A DNA stretch of 64,000 bases, taken from positions 442,958 to 506,957 of the forward strand of contig NW_006920420.1 in NCBI RefSeq assembly GCF_000344685.1, given 5' to 3'. Shown here piece by piece: positions 31,484 to 43,800 of this stretch. The translations under genes and the position numbers were made by a program. The DNA comes from Gloeophyllum trabeum ATCC 11539 (taxonomy: Eukaryota; Basidiomycota; Agaricomycetes; Gloeophyllales; Gloeophyllaceae). The notes beneath the pieces are model-generated. The model saw only the letters and a list, made by a program, of their open reading frames with translations. It ran no database searches and was not told where the DNA came from. Within the stretch, counting starts at the first letter, position 1. The number at the start of each line of letters is the position of its first letter.

Positions 31484-34374
31484 ATGCTCAGTTGGGCAGC
31501 CCGAAATATTGGCGGGGCTAGGCGCACAGCGAGAAGGTTATACGCAATTACTGCAGCACCGGACCATTACGATGGCAAGTTCAAGTCATGGTTTATGAGT
31601 TACACCGGGTAACACCAAAATAGTGTGTATCATAGGTGCAGGACATGCCGGCTGCGAGGCCGCCACAGGCGCTGCTCGGACAGGAGCAAGGACGCTTCTT
31701 TTGACCCAACGCCTGGACACAATCGGCGAACTGTCATGTAATCCATCCATAGGAGGCGTGGGGAAGGGTACCCTCGTCCGAGAGGTGGATGCCTTAGACG
31801 GCGTTATGGGGAGGGTAGCAGGTGAGATTCGGTGTGTTCAAGTCCCGGATGCCTGACATTTAGAACGCACTGTAGACAAAGCAGGGATACAGTTTCAAAT
31901 TCTGAACAGGTCGAAAGGTCCCGCTGTCTGGGTAAGGAGTAAGAGGCTCACTTCCGACACGATGCTCATTCTTTTTCAGGGCCCTCGAGCTCAAATAGAC
32001 AGGAAGTTATACAAGAAACATATGCAGGATACCATACTTCATTACCCTAACCTAGACGTCTGCGCTGGCAGCGTATTCGATCTTGTCTTCGGCGAGGGTG
32101 ACCCAAATAACAGTCTATGGGGTAATATCAAGGGCGTAAAGCTCGGTATGAATCCTTCATGAAGCCTTGTCCAATAACATGAAATTGTATTCCTGACCGC
32201 CTTTGCAGATAGTGGGGAGGTCATAAATTGTTCCCAGGTTGTCATATGCACCGGAACTTTCCTCTCCGGCGAAATCCACCTTGGTTGGTCTTTTTGTGTT
32301 ACCGTGGCACTGGTAGTTCATGCTTTGTCCCATCCCCAGGTCTGAAACGCTTTCCTGCGGGCCGTATGGGCGAATCCCCCTCCATTGGGCTCTCAGGATC
32401 CCTTCGTTCCGCAGGTTTCAAACTCGGACGTCTGCAAACGGGTACCCCGGCGCGCTTGGATAAAGGATCCATTGATTTCAGCAATATGATCCGGCAAGAC
32501 GGTGACGCTTCACCCTTGCCGTTCAGCTACATGAACCGGACCGTGGATAATGCAGTGAGTCTTACAGGGTGAACACGTTTTCCCGTGAGACGCTGACGAC
32601 GAGTTGCATAGGATAACCAAGTAGCCTGTTTTCAGACATTTACTACGCCGACTACACACCAGATCGTTAGGGATAATATGCATCTCAGCGTCCATATCCA
32701 AGAGACCAAGAAAGGTTGGTCCGTCGGCTCTGTCGTACTCGTCACGTTCTGACAGTGTCTCCAGGTCCGCGGTATTGTCCATCCCTAGAAGCTAAAATCA
32801 TGCGATTTGGACATAAAGATCGCCACGTTGTCTGGCTTGAGCCCGAAGGTTACGAATCCGGTGGGTCCCTGCGGCTGCAGTCAACTTCCACCTTGCAATT
32901 GTTGCGTGAAACGCGTTGACACGTGGTCCATGCAGATTTGATCTACCCTAACGGATTATCGAACAGTCTCCCTGAGGATGTGCAAGAGCTCATGTACCGC
33001 TCCGTCCCTGGCTTGGAGAACGTGAAAATCGTGAAACCTGCATACGGTGTGGAGTATGACCACGTTGATCCGAGGGAGCTGGGACGTAAGTTTGTTTAGC
33101 CTCTCCCACCATTCTACCCATTCAAAGGTTTTCGTATTCATCAGCCACGCTGGAGACGAAACGGATTAAAGGCCTGTTCCTTGCGGGTCAGATTAACGGT
33201 AACGTTCTATCATCTCGATCCTACAGAGTTCCCGCTCACGAGATCATGCTCAGGCACGACAGGATACGAGGAAGCAGCCGCACAGGGTACACTGGCAGGG
33301 ATCAACGCCGGTCTGGCTGCTCTCCAACGACCCCCGCTCGTCCTGACTCGCGCTGACGGCTACCTTGGTGTGATGGTCGACGACTTGATTGTCAAGGGCG
33401 CTGAGGAGCCTTGTACGTGCTTCTTATAATCGGGAAGTCAGACAGGACTGACGCTGCTGGGCAGATCGGATGTTTACCTCTAGGTCGGAGTATCGCATGA
33501 CGATTCGGAGTGATAATGCTGATACTCGGCTTACTGAGAAAGGTACGTATATTTGGCCTGTGGGCCTGTAAAAGCTCACTTAATGAGCTTACCAACTTCT
33601 CCCAGCGAGGACCGTCGGCGTTATCTCAGATGCCCGCTGGGACCGGTTCAACCAAGTACGAGGGGATCTGGAACGCGTCGTGCAGAAGCTGAAGTCAGTC
33701 ACTATGAGTCCTCATGTACGTCGCCCGCACACGTCGTCGCCTGGAACTCCTGCTGAGCTGATGCATTTCTAGAGTTGGGCAGCGTACGGAATTGAATCGA
33801 AGAGAGACGGCGTTTCTCGGAGGTGAGACCGAGGTGTGCTGCTTTCTCGTATTGCGGTGTACTGATGACCTGCAGCGCCTACGAGCTGCTGTCAAGCCCC
33901 CTGGTTGATACCAGGAAGCTCAAGGCGGTAATTCCGGAGCTGCAGGACGTGGACCCGGAAGTCCTTAGCCGCATCGATATCGACGGTAATCTTGTTGTTT
34001 CCTCTCTGTTGGATGGTGCATGCTCACACTATTGCGCAGGTTGCTACGGCCCCTTCCTCGCTCGCCAGGAAGCCGACCTACGGGCGTTCATGGAAGACGA
34101 GACGCTCGTGCTCGATCCGTGGATGGACTACAGTGGAATCGAGGGGCTGAGCTCGGAGGTGAAGGAGAGGCTCGCGAGGGTGCGGCCGACAAGTATCGTG
34201 GGTGGCCCATTATGATGCTTCTGTAGATGGTGTGTGCTGATGCGCGGTATGCAGGGCGCGGCGAAGAGGATGGAGGGGATGACACCGACGTCGGTGGTGG
34301 CGTTGCTAAAGTATGCGAAGAGGACGCATGGAAGAGCCGGACGTGGTTTGGACGGGCAGCAGTTGGCTGTCTGA
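31484..34374 (+). CDS. MTO1: Mitochondrial tRNA modification protein MTO1 (GidA/MnmG family)
   Basis: Seventeen exons sum to 2001 nt, 666 residues, the usual size. Exon 1 (31484-31574) encodes an Arg-rich mitochondrial presequence starting [20 protein letters not shown]. The FAD-binding motif follows across intron 1: [21 protein letters not shown], then [21 protein letters not shown]. Other family marks are [62 protein letters not shown] and [17 protein letters not shown]. With MSS1/GTPBP3, this protein installs the carboxymethylaminomethyl-type group on wobble U34 of mitochondrial tRNAs. Intron 1 is GC-AG (donor GATG|GCAAGT at 31575), and only this joins the presequence in frame to the FAD motif. 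The N-terminal start is the Met that opens the presequence; an upstream in-frame Met at 31367 is less likely. The gene looks intact despite the transposons next door. Confidence 0.95.
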
Positions 34375-34740
34375 GGTTGAGGTTGAGGTTGAGGTTGCTG
34401 CTGCATTTATCTTTGTCTAATATGTCCTGCTTTTCTACTGTAATACCTCAGTCGCAATGCTACTCACTGCTCGCCATTCGTCCTTTCAGTCAGAGTCAGG
34501 TTGAGCAGCCACGGGTCCGATGAGTCCCCCCGTGGACTCGCGCCACGTGGTGCAGGTCCGCGGATCCGATCCGACACTGAGTCGGACGGGTCAAATTGAA
34601 GTCCCCATTTCTCCCTGCCTCCTCCACCATCTCTGCGCACAACGCTCTAGGCAACAACTGTCCCTCGGGGCGACGTCCCGGTTCTTCTGTGCTACTTTAA
34701 TTTGCCAACGAATATCTGACTAGTGCGTACGGGACTTACA
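34375..34740. other. Intergenic MTO1-DPH3
   Basis: About 365 bp between two genes on the same strand. It starts with a short GTTGAG repeat just after the MTO1 stop and should hold the DPH3 promoter. A Met codon at 34723, in frame with DPH3, could add six residues. Confidence 0.4.
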
Positions 34741-35153
34741 ATGGGCGCGTACTACGACGAGATCGAAATCGAGGACATGGCCTGGGACGAGGCGAAGGGC
34801 GTGTACCACTACCCGTGCCCGTGCGGGGACCGGTTCGAGATATCGCGCCAGCAGCTCAGGGACTATGAGGATATTGCGACGTGTCCGAGTTGCAGTCTTA
34901 TCATACGAGTGATTTATGATCCGGTGCGTGCTCTTTTCCCTCCTCCCCTTCCTTAGTGCAGTGGGCTGATTCTTGGTGGTTGGGGATTTAGCTGGATTTT
35001 CAGGATGATGACGACGAGGATCAGGGGAGCGGGGAGGGGGAGGTGAAGGAGAGTGAGGAGAGCGGGAGTGAGAGTGGGGATGAGCAGTTCGAGGATGCGC
35101 TCGAGAAGCTCGAGATTTCGGAGGGTCCGCAGGTTATTGCTGCTGCTGCGTGA
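34741..35153 (+). CDS. DPH3: Diphthamide biosynthesis protein 3, CSL zinc finger
   Basis: Two exons (34741-34923, 34992-35153) give 114 residues. The N-terminal CSL-type zinc-binding domain is complete: [24 protein letters not shown] with two Cys ligands, and [13 protein letters not shown] with the other two and the Cys-Ser-Leu signature. The C-terminal half is an acidic Asp/Glu/Ser-rich tail, common in fungal forms. DPH3 (Kti11) is the electron donor to the DPH1-DPH2 radical enzyme in the first step of diphthamide formation on EF2. It also serves Elongator-linked tRNA wobble modification, which is thematically close to its neighbour MTO1, although adjacency in a fungal genome need not mean shared function. 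Confidence 0.95.
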
Positions 35154-36622
35154 ATGCGTACGCAACCCGAGAAGCAGGGAGGGTTGATTGTGGTGCAACA
35201 AATGTATGTCACAATTGTATCGATATGTCTGTTCGTCTGGTTTAATTTTTGGAATGTTATAATGCTCGTTCAGTCTCGAAGCACTTCCCCAAATGCATGA
35301 GCCTGCAGAGCACTCGATGTCTGCTAGAGGTCTTGCAAGCTTGCGCGGCAAGCGCCGCGTCTTGGTCGGCGTCGCGGAGGAAGGACCTCCTGGTATCGCT
35401 ACTCATATCGAGTTCCGTCCAGGACGCTGAAACCCGGAAGCCGGCTTCCGATGCGCATCACTCCTTCATTTATAAGTGGACAGAAGGGTGCGGGCCAATT
35501 GCCTTGCCGAAAGGGATTGCTGTCGGGTTGGGTTGTGGCTTTGAAGAGACTGGACGTTATCATCTCGAGTCATCGTGGAGGAACATACAGATGATGGCAG
35601 GTATCCAATATTTCGTGCAATACCCTTACTCTTGTACATGTCGAGTGTAACAAGAGTCGAGTCATGCAGCATCCCCGAGGTCGGCCTTACGTGCCTGGCG
35701 CCGCGTCGGGCATGATGATATATGGAAGTAGCGCTTCCAGTTCGCCATTGGACCCGATGCGCTTCCCGCTATGCCCTAGAAGAGTTGATCGCCGCCGTGT
35801 GAGACTGAGCGCTACATAGTTCAATGAACGACCTTGCGTAACAGAGCAGCACTTAGGAGGCTGGTCTGCAGTGCACAAGCCGCTGTAAACGAGGGCTGCT
35901 TCTTCGTCGCGGTGGAGGTCGAGGTATACAAAAGGTAACTCCCAGGCTGGAGACGAATATGGCGCTTGTATTCAGGGGCAAAGCAAACGCTCTTTATAGC
36001 AGCCTCCCAGGCTGACACGCGTTGTACGTAGCAACCTGAACGCGGGGAAGACGAAGAATTCGATATCAAACTTGCCTTTGGACCACTATCATCTCGCTCA
36101 CTGCGCTCAGCAGCATATACCAGCCTCTCGAGCTCTGTCGCTGGCGCACCACGCTCATTATTTTCTGAAACAATTCCGTCTCAGACGTTCATTTACGGAG
36201 GCCCCTATATTCGGCGCCGTAGAACGTGCGCCCAACGCGGATCGAACTCCCACACGGAAGCATAACGTACAGTGCTAGCCCGAAATAGGACAAGGTACGT
36301 GACCGTTCGATTTAGCGGTGGTTGATGCGCGGCGGGCCCTTCGTCCTCTTCCCGGGCGTCCCTCCTGCCTCAGGCTTGCCTCGTTGTCGCTTTCTTGCTG
36401 CCCCTTCGCAAGGGCACGAGGCCGTCGTTCAGTACACACGAGGCAGCAGCGCCCCTCTGCTGAGTATCCGGTGTGCCTAGGACAAGCCGTCGGCCGAGCG
36501 TGTTTATCGCGCGCAGAGGACCATCCACAAAAAAGACATATCAGTAACGCGTGCTACGTCTTATCTGAGGACTTGGACTTGGACTCTTAACTTACGTTGA
36601 ATCTGTCGTTTGTGCATGACTG
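35154..36622. other. 1.5-kb intergenic stretch
   Basis: Short frames on both strands, none with a domain or convincing splice sites. A box-B-like sequence at about 36238-36250 (minus strand) was examined as a tRNA and discarded. The right part should include the promoter of the 1129-residue protein. Confidence 0.4.
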
Positions 36623-39600
36623 ATGTCACGACAGCACCATAATCCACCCACCGACCCGCCCTCGTCGTCCCAGGGCGACTCCCCGACCGATCGGCGGCCA
36701 GGGGGTGAAACAAACACGTCGGGCGAAGGAGACTCGCCTAGGGACGCGTCTTCCAAACCGACCCCCATTTCGCGGGAAGCGACCAATAGCACATCCGAGC
36801 GGGAGGAGGGCTACCCCTCCTGGCTGCCCAAGCGCCCCCCGCCCCCAGCTCCCGCCTCCACCTTCACGTCGGTCGGGATGCCTACACCGGTGAGCGAGTA
36901 CCCCGGCCGCGGCGCGACCCCCGACCCCTTCGCCTACGTAGGTGGGCGCAAGGCGACCCCACGCTCCGTGCGGATTATCAGTATGGCCTCCCAGGCTGAG
37001 AAGGATCCCTACGCCCGTCGCGAGCCGACGGACCAGACGAGGGTGAGCGGCGCCCACCAGCACGCGCGGGTCTGGTCGCGCGCGACCTCTGGCGGCTTGT
37101 CCACCACGCTCTTCTCCGCTGGCAGCCCTTTCCCCCTGCATGTGCCCCGGCCTCGGTTCCGGGCGAATGGTCTCCATCTAGAGCTCCTGCGAAACCCTTC
37201 CTGGCGATCCCGTCTCCATTTTTATCTTTGGCCGTTCTTCATCTTCTACGACATCCCTTTGCAAACGTTTTTCGACTTCAATGCTGTATTTATATTGATT
37301 CAGTGAGTGTTCCGCGGTGCGGGACCCCCTGTGTGCTGACCCTGCACTCTAGAGTTGCTAAGTTTCCGGATCCCCTTGCTCCCGGAGTTCCTGGTTCAGG
37401 ACGGAATTGGGCCCTAGGCGTGGCCGCCTACATTGCATGCTGGTTTGCATGGATCTTCTTTGTATTTCTAATTTATCAGCTCATATACTCCTTTTACCGA
37501 CGGTGGCGAGTTAGTGAGTGCATCTTGGCTAGTATAACGGAATCGCAATTAACCTCTTCCTTAGAACGCCCCCTAATGCTTCCGTTATACATGTCCTCAC
37601 CCGCATTCAACTTCGTCTGTATGACCTCTTACAGTAATTTCTCCTTCTTCCAGCACCTCCGTTCTAGCGCTTTCAAGGAAGAGTCGAACGGCTCGCTCCG
37701 GGACGGCCTCGCGGAGACATTCTACTACTACTCACAAAATCTGCCCACCGTCGCCCTGCTCCTGCCGCGTGCCGGCCTTTCTTTAGCTCTTCTGCTGACG
37801 TTTTGGACTCCAAACCCCGACTATGCAGCGCTCGGCACGAGTCCGCGGGACGGGACCTTTTTCGATCCTGACGGGACGTTGACAGGATACGCCAAGGGCG
37901 TCCTGATCGCGAATGCTGCCTGGACAGCGTGGAGAGTCCTCGTATTGATGACTAGTTGGTGAGTTCCTGATCTGCTTGGGGAGCTATAATTGGTTCTTGA
38001 TGCTGATATGCTGTGTCGTAGGCTCGGCCTTTGGGCACTCAGCGGCCAGCTGTTCGCGGGGCTCTGCGGGCCGCGGTACCGCTGGGAGGAGGACGACGCG
38101 GAGAAGACGATGTCGGTGATCAGCGACGGCGCGTCGGACGGCGACGCGCTGCCGTGGAGCTGGCGCGAGTGCACGCGGCTGCGCGTGCAGGAGGCGTACG
38201 AGTTCTGCCTGACGACGCGCCCGCCGCGCCGTGCGGTGCACGGGGGCGAGAAGAAGGAGGTGTCGGACGTGACTGTGCCCGAGTCAGCGCGGTATGAGGG
38301 CATGGAGCAGATTATGGCGGCGATTGGCCTCCCGACGGGCGGGGCGCAGCCGTACCCGCCGAAGAGGGGCGTGCTGTCGCAGGATCTATTTGAGAGCCCG
38401 CAGGAGGTGGTAGCGGAGAAGGGGCGGGAGGAGGTGGGACAGGAGGAAGAGGAGCCGGTGCCTGTACCTGCGCCGAGTGTGGGCAAGGGGAAGGGGCGGG
38501 CGGTGTTTCCAGGCGATGAGGCGCCGTTTGCGAAGGTGCCGTATGCGTTTACGGGGCATAAGGCGCAGATATCGTCGACTTCGGTCCCGCATGATATTCC
38601 GTTCCCGCCGTCGCCTGTTCCTCCGGAAGAGAAGTCGGAGACGGAAGAGCATACCGAGGAGGAAGAGGAAGAGGAGGAAGAAGGAGAAGAAGGAGAAGGG
38701 GAGGCGGAAGAGAGCCGCGTGGAGAGCGAGCAGACGTCTTCGCCGCGAGCAAGAAGTTCGGCGTCCATGTCGAGTCTTGGCCGGCCGGTCAACTCGAGAT
38801 ATCCCTTCCAGTTCCGCCGGCCTACGAGAGGGCACAGTATCTCTACTGCATCGCACAGCACTCCCCACACTCGCTCGACGAACTCGCGGTCCACTCCGTC
38901 GACCGACAATTCGAACTCCAGACACTCACGGGCGACGCAGTCTACTGGGAACAGGTCGTCGACGGATGATAACTCACCTCGTTCGTATCTCGGTAGCTCT
39001 CCCAGCGTCAGCGGGATTCCTCGACCTCCACGAAATCCTGCTGCTGGGCGCAGACGAGCAGGGACTGTCCCTTCGCTGCCCTCCTCTCCTTCGCCTGTGG
39101 TATTTTCCGAACTGGCTGGCGGTCCTCGCGGATCGAGATTCAGGACGGAAAGTGACGATACCGCTGCATCGCCGTCGTTCATCCAGGATCCTCCGTATGT
39201 TATGTCGGAGGCGTACGAGACCGGCAGCGAAGACGAGTCACCCGAGTCCAGTGGCATGATGGAGCAGCCTGAGGCTGAGGGCAGCCAGGAGGCGGCTGAG
39301 ATAGGGGACAGCGTGGCGCTGCTGACGAGCGACGCCGGTCCGACGTTGAGCCCCCGAGCGTCGCTGGCGCATATACGAAGCCATGGCAGTGGTGTCTCTC
39401 TCGGCCGGAGACGCAATGGGTCGAGGAGCGGGAGCGGTAGTCGGAGCAGGACGAACTCGTCCCACGCATCTGCTAGGAGTCGTGCGCATAGCTTGATACA
39501 GAGTATCAGCGCCGCCAGCCGCAGCTCGCTAGAGTTGGTCTCCAGTGGGCTGCGGAGTCGGACGAGTTCCATGGCAAGGCTGGAAGATAGCCCCGGGTCG

Positions 39601-40176
39601 TCGGATAGGAGTCGCAGCGTGAGCGATGCGGTCCGTTCAGAGATGAGCGGGAGTGGAAGCGGCAGTGCGAGCGATGCGCTGAGCAGTCCTGAAAACCATA
39701 CGTTCGGGCATCCTCTAAGAGAACATTGGAGAGAGACCGAAGGCGACGACTCGCGTCTGGAGGAAGAGGAGGAGGAAGATCTCACGGGGACTTCGATCTT
39801 TGAGACGCCGGCGGCATCGACGCCGCCAGAATTGGGACCGCGGCTAAGGGGATCACCATCGGCGTCCAGCGCAGTGCCCAGCTCACGAATATCGGAGAGG
39901 ACGGTGCACCTTGACCCTCCTGGCCAAGCAATCCCTGGTGCGCGTCCTGGCACGACGAGGCCTCGTGTGCGCAGCGCGACTCAGCCGAGTAGGGAAAGTG
40001 AGAGCCCACCGGATATCAGCACTGCTGCGCCTTCCTTCATCACTGCTCCCCCAAGCATGTCAAGGACGTCGGAGTCGACCATGCAGGTCTCCAGGACGCC
40101 CGAAAGCCAGTGGGCCGGACATGTTGACCACTTCTTGGGTGCTGAAGGTAGGAGAGAGTACTGGGGTCCCAATTGA
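36623..40176 (+). CDS. Unrecognised membrane protein, 1129 residues, long disordered tail
   Basis: Four exons (36623-37302, 37353-37513, 37565-37958, 38022-40176) sum to 3390 nt, 1129 residues. Residues 1 to about 190 are Ser/Pro-rich. Residues about 190-440 hold roughly four hydrophobic segments: FYLWPFFIFYDIPLQ followed by FNAVFILIQ, NWALGVAAYIACWFAWIFF, VALLLPRAGLSLALLLTFW and VLIANAAWTAWRVLVLM. They are separated by a conserved-looking loop with MLPLYMSSPAFNFVCMTSYS and FSFFQHLRSSAF. The remaining 690 residues are low complexity, with an acidic run near 38650-38710 and many Ser-Arg pairs. I do not recognise the family; it may be basidiomycete-specific. The loop at the end of exon 2 uses donor GTTA|GTGAGT, which keeps the frame. 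The Met at 36623 opens the frame. Function unknown. Confidence 0.8.
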
Positions 40177-40819
40177 GCAACGGCCAGGTTCTTCTTTCAG
40201 ATGGACAATGAGTTTTCTGCATTTTTTATTCGACCGCCATCCACATTGTTATTTTATTGCACATCGCCTATCTTCATTCAACCACCATCCTCCTGCCGTC
40301 CCCCGCCACATACTTCCCGTTTCCCCTCTCCGCTCCTAATCCTTGTTTGTTGTAAACCCGCTTCCTTGTCATCTCCCTAACGTCGCGCTAACACCTTCAT
40401 CACTTAACGAGCTACCTAATGACTGATCGCAGTGCTTTTCTTTTACCAGTCGTCAGTAATCAGACATAGAATTTTGATGGAGTTTTCAGACTGCTTGCCG
40501 CAACGCCTGAGGCCCTGAGCTCGCTGTGAATGGATGACAAAATTAGCACATGCCGGTTTCAAATGTCTCGACGCTGTACACTCTCCCTCTTCCCTCCCTC
40601 CGTTTGGCCCGTTACATACTGGTCACGTCCGTAGCGGTGAAAGCTCACTTAAGTAGCCGGACGACGTTCAGATCGGACCCAGTCTGCCCCGAGAAATCTA
40701 CGTATGACGCCTGCAGCGGTGCTCCGGGAACGATAAACGAAACTCGCATGTCTTGTGTGTAATGAGCAAGTCGCGTTGCAAACCATTCGATTTAGGGCTA
40801 TCTACTACCGTGTTCAACG
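40177..40819. other. Intergenic upstream of FAB1-like gene
   Basis: About 640 bp. I looked here for an N-terminal FYVE exon (paired CxxC motifs with an R(R/K)HHCR core) and found none. It should carry the 3' UTR of the membrane protein gene and the promoter of the kinase gene. Confidence 0.45.
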
Positions 40820-43800
40820 ATGGCGGCGGCAGCACCCAGTACTTCTCAGAAGCCTTTGCCCGCTATTCCTCTTCGACGAAGCACACGACCGCTCACGACG
40901 CTGACTGTGAGCTCGGGCTCGCATCTCCGGAAGTTCTTGCACTATGCACTGAAAGAGGATGCTCACCTTCAGCAATATGAGGAGGCGGAGACAAGAAGGG
41001 AACTCTGGGTGAGTACCATCATGGGAGCGCTCGAAGATCTGGGAGAACGCATGGACCGAGGAGGATGGCTTGCGGGCATAAGGAGAGCTTGGAAGGCTAG
41101 ACGGACACGCCAGGCTGCGCAGAAGAAGGAGAAAGAGAAGTCAGAAGCTGAGGAAAAGGAGTCGAAGGACGGAGATGACAAAGCCCAGGACAAGAACAGA
41201 AGTTCCCGCAAGCAGAGCAAGGGGACGGAGAAGGAACTCCCTGGGACACCCGAGCCATCCACCTCCTCGCATACGCAGGACGGGCCCAGCGAGGATGAAC
41301 GGCGGGGTCGCGCACTTAAGCAGCTGCAGGAGCTCGCGACGCAGCCTATCCTCCCTAGACCTAAGCCCTCCGGGAAGCATCTCCTCCTGACTCTTGTACC
41401 CTTCGGAGTACGTGCTGCCCTCCCTACGGAGGATATGGGGTTCGACCTGGTGCCCTCCAACATCGGATGCATATTCTCAGCGGACGTGTTTACCTTACCG
41501 TCAGCTGAAAGTGCAACAGACACGAATTCTGGACAAGTCCTTTATGGACTGGAAGAATGGGATGGTCTGTTTGCGTCCATATTGCCTTTCACTAACGCTG
41601 ATTATACTCACAGTCGAGGCATATAATCCTGGCGAAGACCAGCTGCGTTTAGTGGGAGGGACGTTCTCATTCAAAGGCGTGACTTCGCCACAGGAATATG
41701 CCTCACTACGCCGCATCCTCCGCTTGGCTCTGTTCATATATATATCTGTGATACTCGAACAGCATGCACTCGCCGATTCTTATATCCGACTACAATTCCC
41801 CAAGCCTCATCTTACTTCCCCTACCATCCCGGCACCCGCGACAGGAGGAACGCAAGTTACTCGCCAGCCTACCCTTCCCAGTGTCCCTAAACGCGGGCAT
41901 AGGTATCGTGAATCCCTACCGAACACCGCTTCAGGTATTTGGTCATTCGTTTCCAAGAAGACCGAGAACCTGCTGTCTCGAGCTAGTAGCGTCAGACCCC
42001 ATCTGAATCTTGTCCGCCATGGGTCTTTAGATCTCCCGACAACTGCGTCTGAGGGAGAGCAGCTTCCACCAACGTCTCTCGACGCTCATCCGGTGACCCG
42101 TCTCCGGAAGTTCTCGTTCTTCGGGGAGGACAGGGCCTCTGCGCCTCCTAAATTGCAGGAGCCCCACCGCGAGAGTTTATTTACTACGACCCTGGAACAG
42201 CTGAAACTCGTTCGTGAACTGCTGACAACATCTCCCGGTATTCCACTTCCACCACCTCATCTCCTCGTGATTCTGGCGGAGAAGGAAAAACAGGACCGCG
42301 GCAGGCGACTAACAGGCGAGGAAAGGGCGGGTCTGAACAGCCTTTTGCTTTGGGAAGGGAAGGATCCTAATGGCAAGGGTCCCAAGGTACTCAGCGGGCT
42401 TAGCTTGTTCGTACGACATCAGGACTTCTCGACGTTATACTCCGAGCACGTGCCATCTATTGTCCCTCTCCCGGACAGTCGTGCATCCTCCAGCTCCTCT
42501 CAACTGTCGCCTCCGCCGTCCGCGTCGTCCCGTAAGTCTTCACCTTCGTCCGGGCTCCCGCCACCACCACATTTTTCCCAGTGCAGTGGAAGGCATTGGA
42601 TGATGTATGTGTACAACAACTGGGACTCTGCATCAATGGGGGATAGGAGGCTTGGTGAGACTATTGAAGAGTTGGTCTCGTCCGCCGATGAGATGTGCCT
42701 GAAACCTGGCTGCATATTCAAGAAAGGTGACCATGAAAGGCGATGGATACATAACGGGACACGGGTTAGAGTCAAGGTAGACGCTGATGACTCCGATCCG
42801 GACCGCAAGGATCCACCCGAGGAAGATGTCGGCATGTGGCTGAGCTGTGCTTTGTGCGGCAGGAGGACTGGGAAGGTCCGGATGAGCGATGGAACATAGT
42901 AAGTTCGTGTTATTCACCTTCGGAAGTGTGCTCGGAATCCTAATCTTCTCTCGATGCTTGGACATAGCCTCCTGTCATTCGCCAAATTCCTAGAACTTCT
43001 GGTATATAGTCCCCTGATCTGCTCACCCTCTCCTCAAATTTGCGAGCACACGACATCGCCGACTATATCAGAGAGTCTCCCGGAGTCCCGGCTGAACATT
43101 GTCAGACACTTCTCGTACAGGTCTCATGTTGTCTCATTCTCGTTATCTCTCATTGAGGAGATATACGAGGTTAGACTGCCCCGGCTTCAGATTATAAAGG
43201 GCCATGGTGAAAAGGATGATCGACGATCCATCGAGCCGACGCGGCAAGGCAGTCTTGACGAGGAAAAGAAGACATTAAGGAAGGAGATCAAAGGATGGTG
43301 GCAGGATGTGTCCGATCACATGGATAAACTGGTGAGTAGGAGTCGCAGGTGAACGTAAGGTCCTAACCATCAATTATGTCTGGAATAGGAAGAGGCTTTC
43401 AGTGAAGGTGACAATACACTCTCACATAAGAGTCTGCCCAGGCTTCCGTCAGTAGACGATGCTTATGACAACGACTCGCTGGACTCGACGCCGAAAGCTA
43501 AGCAACTACCACTGCCGGCGCTGCCTTCCAGTTACTCCCATTCTTCACCTATTCGCAATTCCGATGGCTCCGCGAGCGATACCAACCTCGCAGTACCTCG
43601 ACCACCCTTCCTTCGCTCTAAGACGTCAATCTCTGCCATACGTCAAGCACACCATGCTCAGCAAGAGAGCGATGCAGATTGCGTACAGAAGCTTTCTAAT
43701 CTTCGCCATACATTCCAAGAAGCGGAACAGTCCCTGTATGCCGAGCTGTTGCAGACCCCTACATCGTCATTAAATGATGTTCGGAGATCATTCCATTCAG

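Noticed and set aside
36232..36310. tRNA-like box B (GTTCGATCC) on the minus strand upstream of the 1129-residue protein
   Set aside because: No matching acceptor stem within about 100 bases, the T-stem mispairs, and no consensus box A lies at the right distance.
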